From assembly GCF_020536995.1 (NCBI RefSeq), contig NC_068356.1:81667983-81731982 (forward strand): a stretch of DNA of 64,000 nt. The letters run 5' to 3'. The DNA is from Dreissena polymorpha (taxonomy: Eukaryota; Mollusca; Bivalvia; Myida; Dreissenidae). Below, one piece after another: positions 14,001 through 24,730 of this stretch (the stretch's first letter is position 1; the number at the start of each line of letters is the position of its first letter). A program made the translations under genes and the position numbers. The notes below the pieces were generated by a model. That model did not search any database, was not told the origin of the DNA, and saw only the letters and a list, made by a program, of their open reading frames with translations.

Positions 14001-15686
14001 ATTGCTAATTGATGTTCAGATCATTTTACGTATAAATTTTATGAAAGTAAATACTTTTGTTTGTAAAAATGAACTTTATTCGGAAGAAATGTAAGATTTT
14101 TACAGGTCTAAAAACCAGACCTGGACTGTCAATCCCAAATGCGTTGATTCAAACTCAGCTGTTAAACATAGCTTTTGATTCGAGTGCAAGCTATTAAAGT
14201 AGGAAAAGTATGGTTAATCAGGACATATTTTAGCTCCTGGCTTAATAATGTTCACATAGTACTCACCACTTGTAAAGCGCTCAGATCAGCGTATCTTGCC
14301 TATGAATAGTTCGCGTGAAATACTGGTAAAATACAAACATAACAATAACATAACCGATGGTCATAGCGTAAATAGCAGTAATTTGATAATTATAGTGCAT
14401 ATCCATGTTTGTATTTTAGACAACAGCGCCCCTACACCTCTTCCTCCGACCAACAACTATACCAGTAAGTGAACACTGGAAATTGTATATAAGTGTGTGT
14501 GTGTGTGCGTGTGTGTGTGTGTGTTTGTACATGTCGTCGCTTTGTCCTCACGACAACTCTATTTATTGACCAGCCCCTGTGACCTTTCAGGGGAAAATAT
14601 TTAATTTTGAGCCAAAGTAGGTCAAATTTACCCAGACTCTCCGTAATTTGCCAAAGAAATAGTTTTGATATAAATTGACAAGTGCACGATGACTAATGAG
14701 ACCTTAATGTGCACTGGTAGACAATTTAAAGATAATTCATGTCTGGTTGCCCTAAAAAGGACAAGGTTACTGCGCCAAGTGAGTGATGAAAATTGACTAA
14801 GATCTTCTTCACACTCCTTGCGCCGCCTTTATGAAAAGTGTATATAAATTTCGCAACATTGCAAATCTTAAAAGGGCATGTTCACATATTTTGGCATGTA
14901 TTAAAGTTTGTCATTAAATGTTTTAAATTGATAAATGTAAAAATTGGATCTAAAAAGCTCCAATAAACAATCAAGAATAAAATTTAAAAAAGAAAAAAAG
15001 TAACCCTCAACAGGGCTCGAACCACTGAACCTGGAGTCCTGGAGTAAAAGTCGAGCACTTAGACCACTCGGCCATCCTTGCTGATACATGATGGATGTAT
15101 TATATGCTTTTTATTAGCAATCCTCGTAGTTTCACATAATATAACGACAACAACGTTTCACGTTGCAACGCTTTATAATTTTCAGGTTTTTAAATCGTTA
15201 AAAGATGCATATAATGGCTATTTTAGAGCATGGTAAATATTCAGTATTACTGTTTCCTAAAAAATATCATAACTTAAACGAAAATGTGCGAATCTGAAAC
15301 AGCTTTTTTTAATTGTGTCAATTTACCAAAACGTGAAAAGGCTACTTTAAAATATCGACATAAAGATTAACTTGAAAGAATAAAAAAGTGATGTTGTATA
15401 ATAAAAAACAATCGTACCTGACATTGTCAGACAAAACATTACACGCTAACACACATATCCTGTGATTCAAACACAATTTGTATCTTTTTTTTCAGATGGT
15501 TGCGTAACACTGAAAAATGAATGTCGTCAAGCCGGAAATGGAGATTTTCAAGCTTGTGGGGGCTGCCATTTTTTTGCCTCGTGTTCGGAAGGTTATTTAT
15601 ATATACGCGCATGCCCAGAACAACTACTGTTTGACGCGATTTCTGGTGTGTGTGACTACCATTCAAGATCGTGTCCTAACCATTAG
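4851..15686 (+). CDS. Secreted mosaic protein: signal peptide, sushi, F5/8C, Thr-rich, sushi, chitin-binding type 2
   Basis: A 12-exon model whose reading frame holds across all junctions. Exons: 4851-4887, 4995-5015, 5803-5890, 6220-6341, 6693-6889, 7195-7356, 8509-8668, 12322-12405, 12616-12718, 13662-13783, 14420-14464 and 15496-15686. The 1,332-nt CDS gives about 443 residues. Residues 1-20 are a hydrophobic signal peptide (MAILLALAY start). Sushi 1 spans about 30-89, F5/8C about 92-254, a Thr-rich linker 263-303, sushi 2 305-365, and the chitin-binding domain about 383-443, ending SCPNH and stop. The start was chosen because it is the only ATG giving a signal peptide in frame with sushi 1. 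The likely role is extracellular binding of chitin and glycans, in shell or mucus matrix or in immunity; this is inferred from domains only. The last five exons lie in the inverted duplication. The combination is unusual, and transcript support is the main missing evidence. Confidence 0.8.
5803..6341 (+). CDS. Sushi (CCP) domain 1, exons 3 and 4
   Basis: Two exons (5803-5890 and 6220-6341) separated by a phase-2 intron. The six cysteines follow the selectin-like CCP pattern, with DNG after the first cysteine, GYAFE in the middle, and TGIWSP followed by a final PDC. The exon 3 acceptor is a tandem TAGCAG, so a start at 5803 or 5806 changes the protein by one alanine. Exon 4 is 122 nt, the same length and phase as exon 10 in sushi 2. 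Confidence 0.78.
6693..8668 (+). CDS. F5/8 type C (discoidin) domain, exons 5 to 7
   Basis: Exons 6693-6889, 7195-7356 and 8509-8668 join in frame (phases 1-0, 0-0, 0-1). Diagnostic pieces are LSASS and GPDRARLD in exon 5, GGW and LDQYVQ at its end, RVRGVVTQGR and YRLLYSDDGKAW in exon 6, and GNHDRDT, CPFDARFVRI and LLGC in exon 7. The paired first and last cysteines of the fold are present. GC content is higher than in the flanking introns, as expected of coding exons. Confidence 0.85.
8669..12321. other. Intron 7; inverted-duplication breakpoint near 10,270
   Basis: A 3.65-kb intron. Positions 8,760-8,990 contain loosely repeated TTGTTAGGATGAG-like blocks. From about 10,270 onward the sequence matches the reverse complement of the region ending at 62,520, so one end of the large inverted repeat falls in this intron. 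At 11,346-11,401 there is a tRNA-like stretch with a B-box-type GGTTCGATCC, mirrored near 61,640-61,700 and possibly a SINE remnant. Confidence 0.5.
12322..12405 (+). CDS. Exon 8: Thr-rich linker
   Basis: An 84-nt exon with clean TTTAG acceptor and GTAAGT donor, phase 1 in and out. It encodes a Thr-dense stretch suited to O-glycosylation and joins the F5/8C domain to sushi 2. Confidence 0.75.
12616..13783 (+). CDS. Sushi (CCP) domain 2, exons 9 and 10
   Basis: Exons 12616-12718 and 13662-13783 are joined by a phase-2 intron at the same place in the fold as in sushi 1. The six cysteines, SHGIMHC, the YKFE turn and the TGVWLGG-IPKC end fit a CCP module. Exon 9 uses the donor GTAGGT; the alternative GTACCC four bases later would place a stop at the junction, so the first is preferred. 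Confidence 0.75.
12791..12943. repeat. GTCGTCCCAG-type dispersed repeat in intron 9
   Basis: Same family as 49-200, with a clear palindromic core and a GATAAAACGAAGTCTC block. It has a counterpart at 60,105-60,266 in the right arm, so the insertion predates the arm split. Confidence 0.7.
14420..14464 (+). CDS. Exon 11: Pro/Asn/Thr linker
   Basis: A 45-nt exon between TTTTAG and GTAAGT, phase 1 on both sides, encoding a Pro-rich spacer (APTPLPPTNN). It is conserved exactly in length at 59,037-59,081. Confidence 0.7.
14493..14524. repeat. Short (GT)n microsatellite
   Basis: About 32 bp of GT repeats with one GC interruption. The matching site in the right arm (58,758-59,008) is about eight times longer. 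Confidence 0.9.
14868..15350 (-). mobile_element. TTAA-ended foldback element carrying a tRNA-like sequence
   Basis: The ends are TTAAAAGGGCATGTTCAC and GTGAAAAGGCTACTTTAA, inverted and bordered by TTAA. Inside, on the minus strand, positions 15,080-15,011 read as a tRNA-like block with A-box TGGCCGAGTGG (Leu/Ser type) and B-box GGTTCGAGCCC. Copies lie at 29,343-29,850 and 57,914-58,395. TTAA target sites are typical of piggyBac- or Kolobok-like elements; the tRNA part is SINE-like. No protein is encoded. Confidence 0.7.
15496..15686 (+). CDS. Exon 12: chitin-binding type 2 (peritrophin-A) domain and stop
   Basis: The acceptor TTTTTTTTCAG precedes a 191-nt terminal exon. Cysteine spacing, the GNGDFQ-C opening, a CGGCHFFASC centre, CPEQLLFD and GVCDY fit a CBM14 domain. 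The stop TAG follows SCPNH. Chitin binding is inferred from the family. Confidence 0.82.
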
Positions 15687-16270
15687 ATATCGATTATTCG
15701 ACAAAGTCTGTGGACCTTAATACATACAAAATAAATTATACATGCATCCTAAGTAGATATATAAACATTTACCATTCGAAAATGACTCGGCATATATTTT
15801 ACAATTGGGTGTATGGCAATAGACAGATTTTTTATAATTAGTTATAAACACGCTATAAATGTGAAGAACAATTCTGTAAAATATTCCAAGACTCAAATAA
15901 TTAAACTAATGATTTTTATCACGTTTGACATAGTTATGTACACGACTATTATGAAAACCATAACATTCGTAGTTAACTGCGTATCGTTCATCAGGAAAAC
16001 ATAAACGTCCATTAAATCAGGAATAAAACAAAAATTGTATAATTGATTGGCACACATAACATTACCGAAAGGAATTCAAAACCACTTAGCAGATATAAAC
16101 TCTATTGTTATTTATGAAACACTGGTATAAATATAATTTCCAAGAAAGGGATCAAGCTAACATATTCTGATCAATCAACAAGCTGAAGACACCACGTAGA
16201 AGACGTTTTAACTGCATCATATGCTGCATTTGTGTAGTAATGAGTGTCAGTATACTAACAAGTCTGTTAG
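15687..16270. other. 3' flank of the chitin-binding gene
   Basis: AT-rich, with several AATAAA-like signals just after the stop (for example ACAAAATAAATTAT), but no site can be fixed as the polyadenylation signal. Mirrored at 57,017-57,599. Confidence 0.4.
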
Positions 16271-16491
16271 TATTATGCCCAGTGGACTCTCCCATCATTC
16301 TAAATTGGATCAATTTATTTCCAAAATTAGGGATGTCTAGTATACTTATTTCTATACTTAGAATATTTCTTACAAAAATTCCGATGAGCAAACAGCGTAA
16401 ACCCGGATGAGACACCGCATCATGCGGCGTCTCATCTGGGTCTACGCTGTTTGCAAAGTCCTTTTTTTCAGGACGCTAGCCATAAATGGGT
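16271..16491. mobile_element. MITE copy (ACCCATTTATGCC family), one end eroded
   Basis: Shares hairpin and internal blocks with 1,336-1,560. The left terminal repeat is degraded in the same way in the right-arm copy at 56,796-57,016, so both descend from one insertion. Confidence 0.75.
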
Positions 16492-17261
16492 TAATGTCAC
16501 TTGCGTTATAAATTATAACAGTGGGCATTAATGAGAACACAAAATGCAGCCTACCATAATAACTCTTAAGTTTTTGGATACTTTAAGTGTTCGGATACCC
16601 TTTTTAGACGAAAAATTACCGTATTTTCGATTACTCTATTTGTTCGGTATTAATATTTTTACCACAATAAATGATTTTCAAACATGTTATTGAAACTCGA
16701 ATTTTTATCATAATTCCAACCTGTTTGCTTCGATGCCACATTGAGCTCGTGTTTTTACAACACGATGTCGGTAATAAATTCAGTGTACCTCCACGCGTTA
16801 TTGGGAAAATATCATTTGCAATAAACAAGTGTTCCAATAGACTGCGTACAGTGAAATCGTTAAAGCCTCTTGAAGACTCAAAATAAACGAATATTTTGTA
16901 AAACATTTTGTTTAATAAAGTTTACCCAAAATTAGTGTTCCGTATAGCAATAACCAAACTTTCAACGCTTCATGTTGTATGCTGACATTCATTGGACGAG
17001 ATACACAATGCTCGTTTTTATATTTTTGTTGTAAGTTGGCTGTATATGCTTGTAATTATTTGCACATTATAAATGTCAACATTGGTAGATATCGCAAATG
17101 GGTTTCTCTATATAATAGTGACAATTTATGTCGACAACTTTCCAGTCCACGTAAGATATCTTTTTCAGCCGAGTTTAATGTGTATTAGACATGTGTTGTG
17201 AATTGAATATAAAACTGTCGTCGTCCCAGTTAGTTTGCCATCAGATAAAGCGGTTTAACAC
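16492..17261. other. Arm sequence without recognised genes
   Basis: Matches the right arm around 54,640-55,385 and 56,760-56,795. It lacks the Harbinger-type element found there; the empty site is near 16,530. Confidence 0.45.
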
Positions 17262-18400
17262 TTAACAGAACAGAACAGAAGAGTACAGTTTATTTAGTAA
17301 ATTAAGGCATCCGGCCCATAATACATAATACAATAACATTATATACAGGATATTTGTTGGATTTGGTGAATTATCGATTTTGATTCACGAGTGATCATAG
17401 AAAATTATATTTTCACGAGCGGCGCATATTTTTTTCTATGACCACGAGTGAATTTTAATCGATAATCCACCGAATCCAACAAATTTTCATTTTATTTAAT
17501 GTTTTTTGTCACCGTTTATATACATTGTTAAAGAGTTTAACTAAAGAATTTCGCTGAGATAATGACGTCATTTCGTAAAAAAATGACGTCATTTCACAGT
17601 AAACAGTGAAAATTATCGATTATTTTCACTGATAATTTTCACAGTTTGAAACAGTGAAATTATCAATTTTAATTCACTGATATTTCTCTATAAACCACCG
17701 GAAAGCATAAAATAAATAATACAGTTTCATAGTTGTGTCATATTTTTTATAAATATAATATCATACATAAGTGTGTATTGCCTGTAAACGGTGGAAAAGG
17801 TAACAAGTCAATTTTCTTATAGTGTTATCATTATTCGAAGACATGATTTTGTAAAAATCGATTAATGTCTCTCCAGATGAAAACCACGAATATAAATATA
17901 AATTCCTTATATTACAATACTTATCACAATGAAAAAAACGTGGATTTCGCAATCAATTATTTCGATATCCCCATTTGAACAATGTGTACATAGTCGTGAT
18001 TCAAATGGTAAGTTTAAATGTCTACCAAGTTCAATCTTTAGTTTATGATTACCACTGCGGAATTTTGCAAAAGCAGTTCTAAAGTTTGTTTTGATATTCA
18101 GGGAGAGGTATCTCTCGGGATCAAGATGTGTTTTAAAGTATTTATACATCGTCGGACACCACCGGTCTTTTCATTACGTAACTCTCCATTCCTATAAGCG
18201 GAGCGTAATCAGCAGCCGTGGGTATCCGACGATGGTATTTGTAATGATAACACCGACTTGAAACGTGTCATGCCATTTTTTTGTATGACAGTCAATAATA
18301 CGTTGTTTGAATGTATTAATAAATAAGATGTTATCGCCTATTTATCGATTTATCCATGCATAACCAAATCCGTATGTAAACAGAATATTTTTTATTTTAG
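17262..18400 (-). pseudogene. 3' fragment of a LINE with (TTCTG)n tail
   Basis: On the minus strand, pieces at 18,149-17,907 and 17,952-17,761 encode the C-terminal end of a LINE polymerase. A CTHC zinc-finger-like region is followed by a shift of frame and DFYKIMSSNND. The tail ends in AACAGAACAGAACAGAAG, a pentamer repeat tail. A near-palindrome of about 150 bp built on TGTTGGATTC and TATCGATTTT lies inside, at about 17,345-17,495. The mirrored copy is 53,490-54,626. Confidence 0.6.
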
Positions 18401-19689
18401 TGGCCCAACAGTCCTTTCCGATATCGTCTAATGATACAAGCATTAAATAACAGTTTCTATGATAACGATTATTGGGCATTTGCAGTAGTTTTCACCAATA
18501 CCTTATTCAGGTAACCTTAAATATTAAATTATTTTTTTCAGCTGTTTATCAATTATAAAACGGTCAAAATGACTTTTATGCAATGCAACAGTACAATACC
18601 ACTTTACAATTTGCTACGTTTTGTACGGTGAATAATGGTTCAATTACAAACTATTTCTTACTTGATTATCACAATTCTGACCTTACCAAGACTGTTTCAA
18701 CAAAATAGCAATTACTATCTGAACCGATGCATTACTAAATTGTGTAATACTCCATACAACTGATATGAGATAGATATTTATAGGAATGTTTAACATATAA
18801 TTTAAGTTAATGGTGTAACAGAGTTGGTGTTCGATACGATCTCGAAACCTCTTAAGTCTAAGTGCATTTTAATTTGGAATACATATTAACGATGATCATC
18901 ACTTTAAGTCTCGCAAAAGAAACCAACATACTTTAACATGAACTAAACGGTTAAATCATTACATATTTGAGAAAACTTACGGACCAGGAAAAGCGATGGT
19001 AGACACCATACATCAAATTGTAAATGTGTACACCAGGTCTTTTCACAGAAGACGAAAAAAAGGATCCAAAACGAAGCAAAACTGACCGCTAATAACTATT
19101 CTTCACATGAAGATTTTTAATTCTTAAACATGCATTAAATCTAATTTCTTACCAAAATGATCTTGATCTAGATATTTAGATCATTTTGCAGAGTAAAACT
19201 TCCATGCCAATCAATAGAAACGGGAACATGTTTACGTTAGTGAATGCAAGGTAATAACAACGGTTTATTTGTCTGTTGATCGATCACCAATAATTATAAC
19301 TTTGTAGATAAACGATATACGAAGGTCAACGTGATAAAATAAGCGGGTAAATAGTGTTAATAACATATATTCGGTAGTAACTCTTCAACTGGACATATAC
19401 AGTCTTACCATTTCGAAGTTTGACTGTGGGGTCATTTTGAAGGTTGCTAGGTCCGTCCGCATGAAATTGTATAATTTAGTTAACTATTTCCAAGTGTCTC
19501 AAGAGATGGATTACACATTTGAAAAATGTAATCATCATGAAGTGTAGACACAAAGTAAAGGCAGTCAACTACCTTAGGCAAATATTTCAACAATAAAGGG
19601 CCGTCAACTAATAAAACGGCACTGTTTTCGACAACGAAGGTCAATAACTATCAATTGGCACTGTTTTAATATAAAAGAATGCAGTCAAT
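18401..19689. other. Spacer between LINE fragment and fucosyltransferase copy A
   Basis: No exon or element ends recognised. The block is preserved in the right arm (52,210-53,490). Confidence 0.4.
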
Positions 19690-19725
19690 TACAATAAAGG
19701 CACTGTCGTCGACAAGAAAGAACTG

Positions 19726-22700
19726 TCAGTGATAATAAGGCTCTGCTTTCGTAAAGGGAGGACAGCGACTGATACGATAATGATCGTTCATAGACCGGTA
19801 AACTCTTCTATTCGAATCCAAGTTGTTCAAGTTTTCACACAAAGTACAAAACGATTTACTGAAGCTGGCTTCATCGAAAGTATTATGCCCATTCCAGACA
19901 AGCTGGTGCTTATTCTGCAACATTTCAATATATTTGTCTTTATTATTTCCAAGGACGTTAAGATAGGCAGCCATTTTGGTCGCGTTTTTGAAGTCCGCGG
20001 TGTCTATGTAGGAATTATTCGGAAGCAAACGCTTGTAGTCTGCTCCTCCCATAACAAGCTGTATGACGTCATAATTGTAGTTGGAAAAGAGCTTTTCAGT
20101 GACGTAATCTTCGCAATTTGAATTCTCAAATGACAAGTAGAATTTATATCGATCAAGAGTTTTCTTCGCTGCCTCGTTGTTGAATCTCGGCAACATCTTT
20201 TGCAACATCCGCCATAAATATCGACCTCTACACCCGCGCGTTGGAGTTCTTCAACATATTTTTCCCTTTTATTTGGCGTAATGCAATTTCCTACAAACCA
20301 GGCTGCGAACTTGGTTTTCTGGTCGAAGATGGCGCTGTAATTTCGGTTTTGGACATCAGTTCGCCGTTCAAGCGTCCCGTACGGGAAGAAAATATCCGCA
20401 TCTCGCATAAAGGTCATCGACCAATTCATAGCAAATGACCAATTGGGCTGAAATTACGGCTCGTATGGATCTGCATTAAACAGCGGTGGCTCTACGATGA
20501 AAAACACCCAGGCTTGGTCGGGATTTCTTTTATCCGTGGGAATTGGAGGTGCTGAGGAAAGACCGTCGCCTTTTCGTATCTCGAACATAATTGCCGAAGC
20601 CTGATGAATCTTTTGCCAGTCACTCGATGTGTAGCAGTTCGAATATGGACATATTTTCAGCGTTTGGCTTAGCACAGACTCTGAAAAAATTAGTACATTT
20701 GCATTCATGGTTTATTCAAGATACAGTAGACATTACAGTCCATGAGTACACATGTATGTTGAAATATTTATACAAACAAAATGCATGCAAGTGGTCATTA
20801 ATAAATACTTTTTCATGGCATGATTGATCATATACAAACATTTTATGTTATATACATACATTGTTAAAAGATACATGTATATTAACATAATGTTAACATA
20901 AAAAGCGCTATTGACAGCGAGAAGTCAACGTTTCTGACATGTATATTACTCAAAATAATATTTATAGACATTTCTTTGAATAAATGCTTTATGAACATAA
21001 ATTGCTAAATTTATGTTAATTGTTTGGTTATCAGATTGCATTAACTCTATACATTTTGAATATTTGTTGTATTTTTCTAATATCATTGTATAAGGAACAT
21101 TCGACAAATGAAATTCATCTTCCTAGACATTGCAATGTTGACATTTTCTTTCCTGGAATGGTATAGATTCTGGTTTATGCCATCTTCCTGGCTCTATTTT
21201 CAATCTATTAAGATATTCTTAGTCGGCACAGATTAAACCTAAACTTATCAATAGTAAAAGCATTTAAATAAGGCTAGAATTCAAATTTACAAGAGAGATT
21301 ATAACTTACTGCTCTTGATGAATTATTCTGTTCAGGCAGCCAATTTTGTATAAAAGCATCATTTAATCTGGATTTAACAAGAGATAAAAAGCACTTATCA
21401 TCACCTACTCCTTGGTTTATCCATGCATAATGTAATCCCAAGGACTGCAACAAGTTACAAACAGCTTTAGCCCATGTGTGCATATTTGGTTTACTTATCA
21501 AAGTGTTACACATATGTAAATATATGCACTTAAAATATTTAAGGTCTTTAAACTGGGTTACTTTAAGCCAATATCTTATTTCATTAACTGCACGTCTCAC
21601 AATTAAGGATTGAATTTGCACACTTAATAATTTTTTACGGAAACTTAAATGTACTGTCTCAAATGTCATGGGTTCATCTAAGCCCCATATTTTTGAGCCA
21701 TAATTTAAAATTGGTAAAACAAGTTGATTAAATAACTGTTCTTTGGTCTGAATATTGATCAGCCATAATAACAATATCATCTGCATATAGTAACAGAAAA
21801 AATTCCAATTTCAATCCCATTAAAACCATTTAAAATATAATGTTCCTCAATATCATTCAAATAAATAGAAAAAAGGAACGGTGATAATGATTCACCATGT
21901 CTCACTCCTAATAAACAAGAGAAATTTTTATTACTTATTCTATTAACTAATTTGATTCTTGATTTCACATTTACATACATAGATGTAATAATATTTATCA
22001 TTTTCCTCGGACTTCAAAAGCTTATACCAGATAATATCTCGAACCAAATAATCGAACGCTTTAGTAAAACCCACAAAAACAGCATACACTCTCTTTTTTC
22101 ATTTAGTAGATAATAAATAACACCGTGTAATACAAAAATATTATCGATAGTACCCATAATTTGTCTATAACCTGCCTGTGATTCTATATATACATGATAA
22201 TTTTCTGCCCAATTATTCAGTCTATTGTTAATGACTTTAGTATATACTTTCCCAAATGTACTTAATAATGTAACCCCCCTTTAGTTGTTAACATCACTCT
22301 TACTTCCCTTTTTATATAATTCTACAATAAAACCCTCACTCCACATTTCAGGGAAATGTCCATGTCCAAACAGCTTATTAAATAAAGTACTTACAACTTT
22401 TAAAAAGCTACAACTGTGAAGCCCAAATTAAAAAAAAGCATTGAGTAGATAATCAGGACCACTTGATTTTCCATTTTGTATTTGTTTACAGGCATTCATA
22501 ACTTCCTGGTCAGAAAATAATACATTTAATTCATCAAACATTATATTCAGTTCACCATTCAAATATCTTCAAAAAATAAAATATCTTCATCGGGTTGGCA
22601 AAATGAAGAATTTGGATCATTTATTGACTTAAAATGGTTCAAAAAAAATCTTCACTTTTTATTTTGTGTTTATTATCTCTAACACTAGTATTTATTTACA

Positions 22701-24270
22701 TTTTGCAATATAATTTTGCCTTACTTAGTCTTTCATTTTCTAGTTTCAGTGCCTGAATTTTGTCATAAATATTTTTCTTTTTTCTAATTGTACTTTTATA
22801 AAAACTTCTTGATTCAACCATATTTTTTCTATTTTCATTTGTAGTAAAGTTTCTGTATGCATTCAGGGTTTTATAATAACCCCGTTCAAAAAAATTACAT
22901 TCATCATCAATATTTGCTGCATCCTTATTGTTTCCAAAATATGTTTTGTCAGTACAGTGCCTTTAAATAGTGGTGAGCTTATATTTTCAATAACTTCACA
23001 GAACGAGATTAAACAATCATCTAAATCACCATCATTTTGAGGCTGTTCAATATTAATACAAAGTGTATCAAATGTATTTCTTATACTGTCACTATTTATT
23101 GCATTAATATATCTTCTTTTCATCCTTCCATTTATACAAATATGGTAATTGTTTATCGCCAATTTCAAATGCATATATGAATCTTTGATATACAAGTGAT
23201 ATATTTTTAAAAATTGCCAATTAACATTAAAAGCGACTGACACTCGCAAGGTTTAATGTTAGATTTATTATAGCAAAATTTTAACTTTGAACACTACGCA
23301 GGACTTTTTAGGTAAGAAGACGGATGGTACAAGAAGCGCGTCGTCTAATGGTAGAAGGGCTTTTTGACTGATTTTATTCGGTCATATTTCTAACGGCAAA
23401 AGGATGTTTTTTACCATGCAAAAACCGAAATTCTCAATTGTATGATGATGTGATGTTCAAATGTTTGGAAACAAGAAAACATAATAGTTAGAAGTTTTAA
23501 TATCCATTTAACTGATTAGCATATGTTTACTATTATCTGTTTCATGTAAGTTAAATCAAACTACTTCAAAATGTATAAATCAAGCAATATTGTTTTTCCT
23601 ATATGAAAGTAATTTAACGCTTAATTTACCAAATTAACCGCTATAGATAATATCCAAATAGTGAAAGTAAAAGCCCTGTGTGAATACATTTCTGTCGAGA
23701 TATTGCAAAATCCATGAATAAACGACAACGTTATGGATGACACAGCAAGCTTCGCACAGACGTACAAATGAAAAGATGTACAAATTGACAGCTCAGGGCC
23801 GCCTTCTGCAAAAGGGTACGGGAATACAGTTGAACTAGTATTAACACGTTAACATTCGTATTCGATCAAAAATAGCATGTAATAAATTCTTTCAAAATCT
23901 ATGTATAAATAACATTATATGGTACATATGCAATTACAAAGCAAACAAATAGTACACACACCTGTTATCCATCCGGGTTTAATGTACCATAATATCATCT
24001 TGTTTTCCTTGCCCTGGAGAGTTTTATTTTCAACAATGCTCGATCTTACCGGTATCTCGTGCATCGAGACCATTTGGGAGACATTTGATGTTGTTGGAAG
24101 TCTGAGGGGCGCAGTGACGTTTGTCGACTCTCCCCGGTTTCTTCAGTATATGGCAACTTTAACTGCCGGACAAAGTTTGTTGATTTTAAGGCCGATCGTC
24201 CAATAATTATTACTAAAGCTAAACCAGAAATCAGTAAAACAAATTTTACTATCCGCTTGTTCACACGCAT
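19726..24270 (-). pseudogene. Alpha-fucosyltransferase (GT10) copy A, broken
   Basis: Two exons on the minus strand: exon 1 is 24270-23962 and exon 2 is 20680-19726. Exon 1 starts MRVNKR and a membrane anchor, like copy C, and keeps the GT donor. Exon 2 keeps the GT10 signatures (MNWSMTF, YKFYLSFEN, VTEKLF) and the same last codons. In exon 2 a TAC codon after CCG has become TAA, and an indel near 20,200 shifts frame after VDIYGG. The stem part of exon 1 is also out of frame relative to C (309 against 307 nt). The intron holds a LINE fragment at 20,710-23,169. The copy is probably nonfunctional, unless sequence errors explain the breaks or this is a null allele of copy C. Confidence 0.8.
20710..23169 (-). 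pseudogene. 5'-truncated LINE in the intron of fucosyltransferase copy A
   Basis: Minus-strand pieces encode reverse transcriptase: a GVRHGESLSPFLFSIYLND block near 21,900, then a C-terminal region with WINQGVGDDKC near 21,400. The element is flanked by imperfect copies of TGCATTCATG (20,700-20,709) and TGCATATATG (23,170-23,179), a target-site duplication. Frames are broken several times. The same insertion is at 48,640-51,182, and copy B has the empty site near 32,200. The clade is not certain from motifs alone. Confidence 0.75.
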
Positions 24271-24730
24271 CCTTGCTTTTCAATAACCAACACAGTAACT
24301 TTCTTTTGCAAAACTATAATGAACTTATTCTCGATGTTGAAGTTAATTCATTGGTTTGACGGGTGATCCATATGGGTGAGTTCAGGGAAATATGTATCTG
24401 CGTATGAATGATTGATTATGTTATTTCACTTTTATGGCTTTTAGTGGGGATCTAATCTTGTAAGACCATCTCAACAAAGTTGCTTGCTTTATTCTGGATC
24501 GACAGATTATAAATAATTTATTTTTTGGTATAAATAAAATTAAATATAAAACGCAAGTAACGTTCATACATTTATAAACTTTACATCGGTAGGATTCTAC
24601 CGTGATGTTTTTACATTCTTGCAGGTTTATATGTCTTTTTGGCGTGTTGTCGAGTTGGTGAATTCCAAACTCGTCAAGTCCGAAACATAAAAGAGTGACA
24701 TATATAACCGCAAGAATAACAAAAACATGT

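Larger units (their letters stand above)
10270..24450. repeat. Left arm of a large inverted duplication
   Basis: The reverse complement of this 14.2-kb block aligns by eye along 47,370-62,520. It carries the last five exons of the chitin-binding gene, a MITE, a LINE tail and fucosyltransferase copy A. Sampled differences are about 2-5 percent in exons (3 of 191 positions in the last exon), with more indels in introns. The arms are separated by about 23 kb containing an assembly gap. Confidence 0.85.

Noticed and set aside
15011-15080. A genuine tRNA gene (minus strand) with good A and B boxes
   Set aside because: It lies inside a repeated TTAA-ended element, has no clean acceptor stem, and its anticodon arm is irregular. 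SINE-like origin is more likely.
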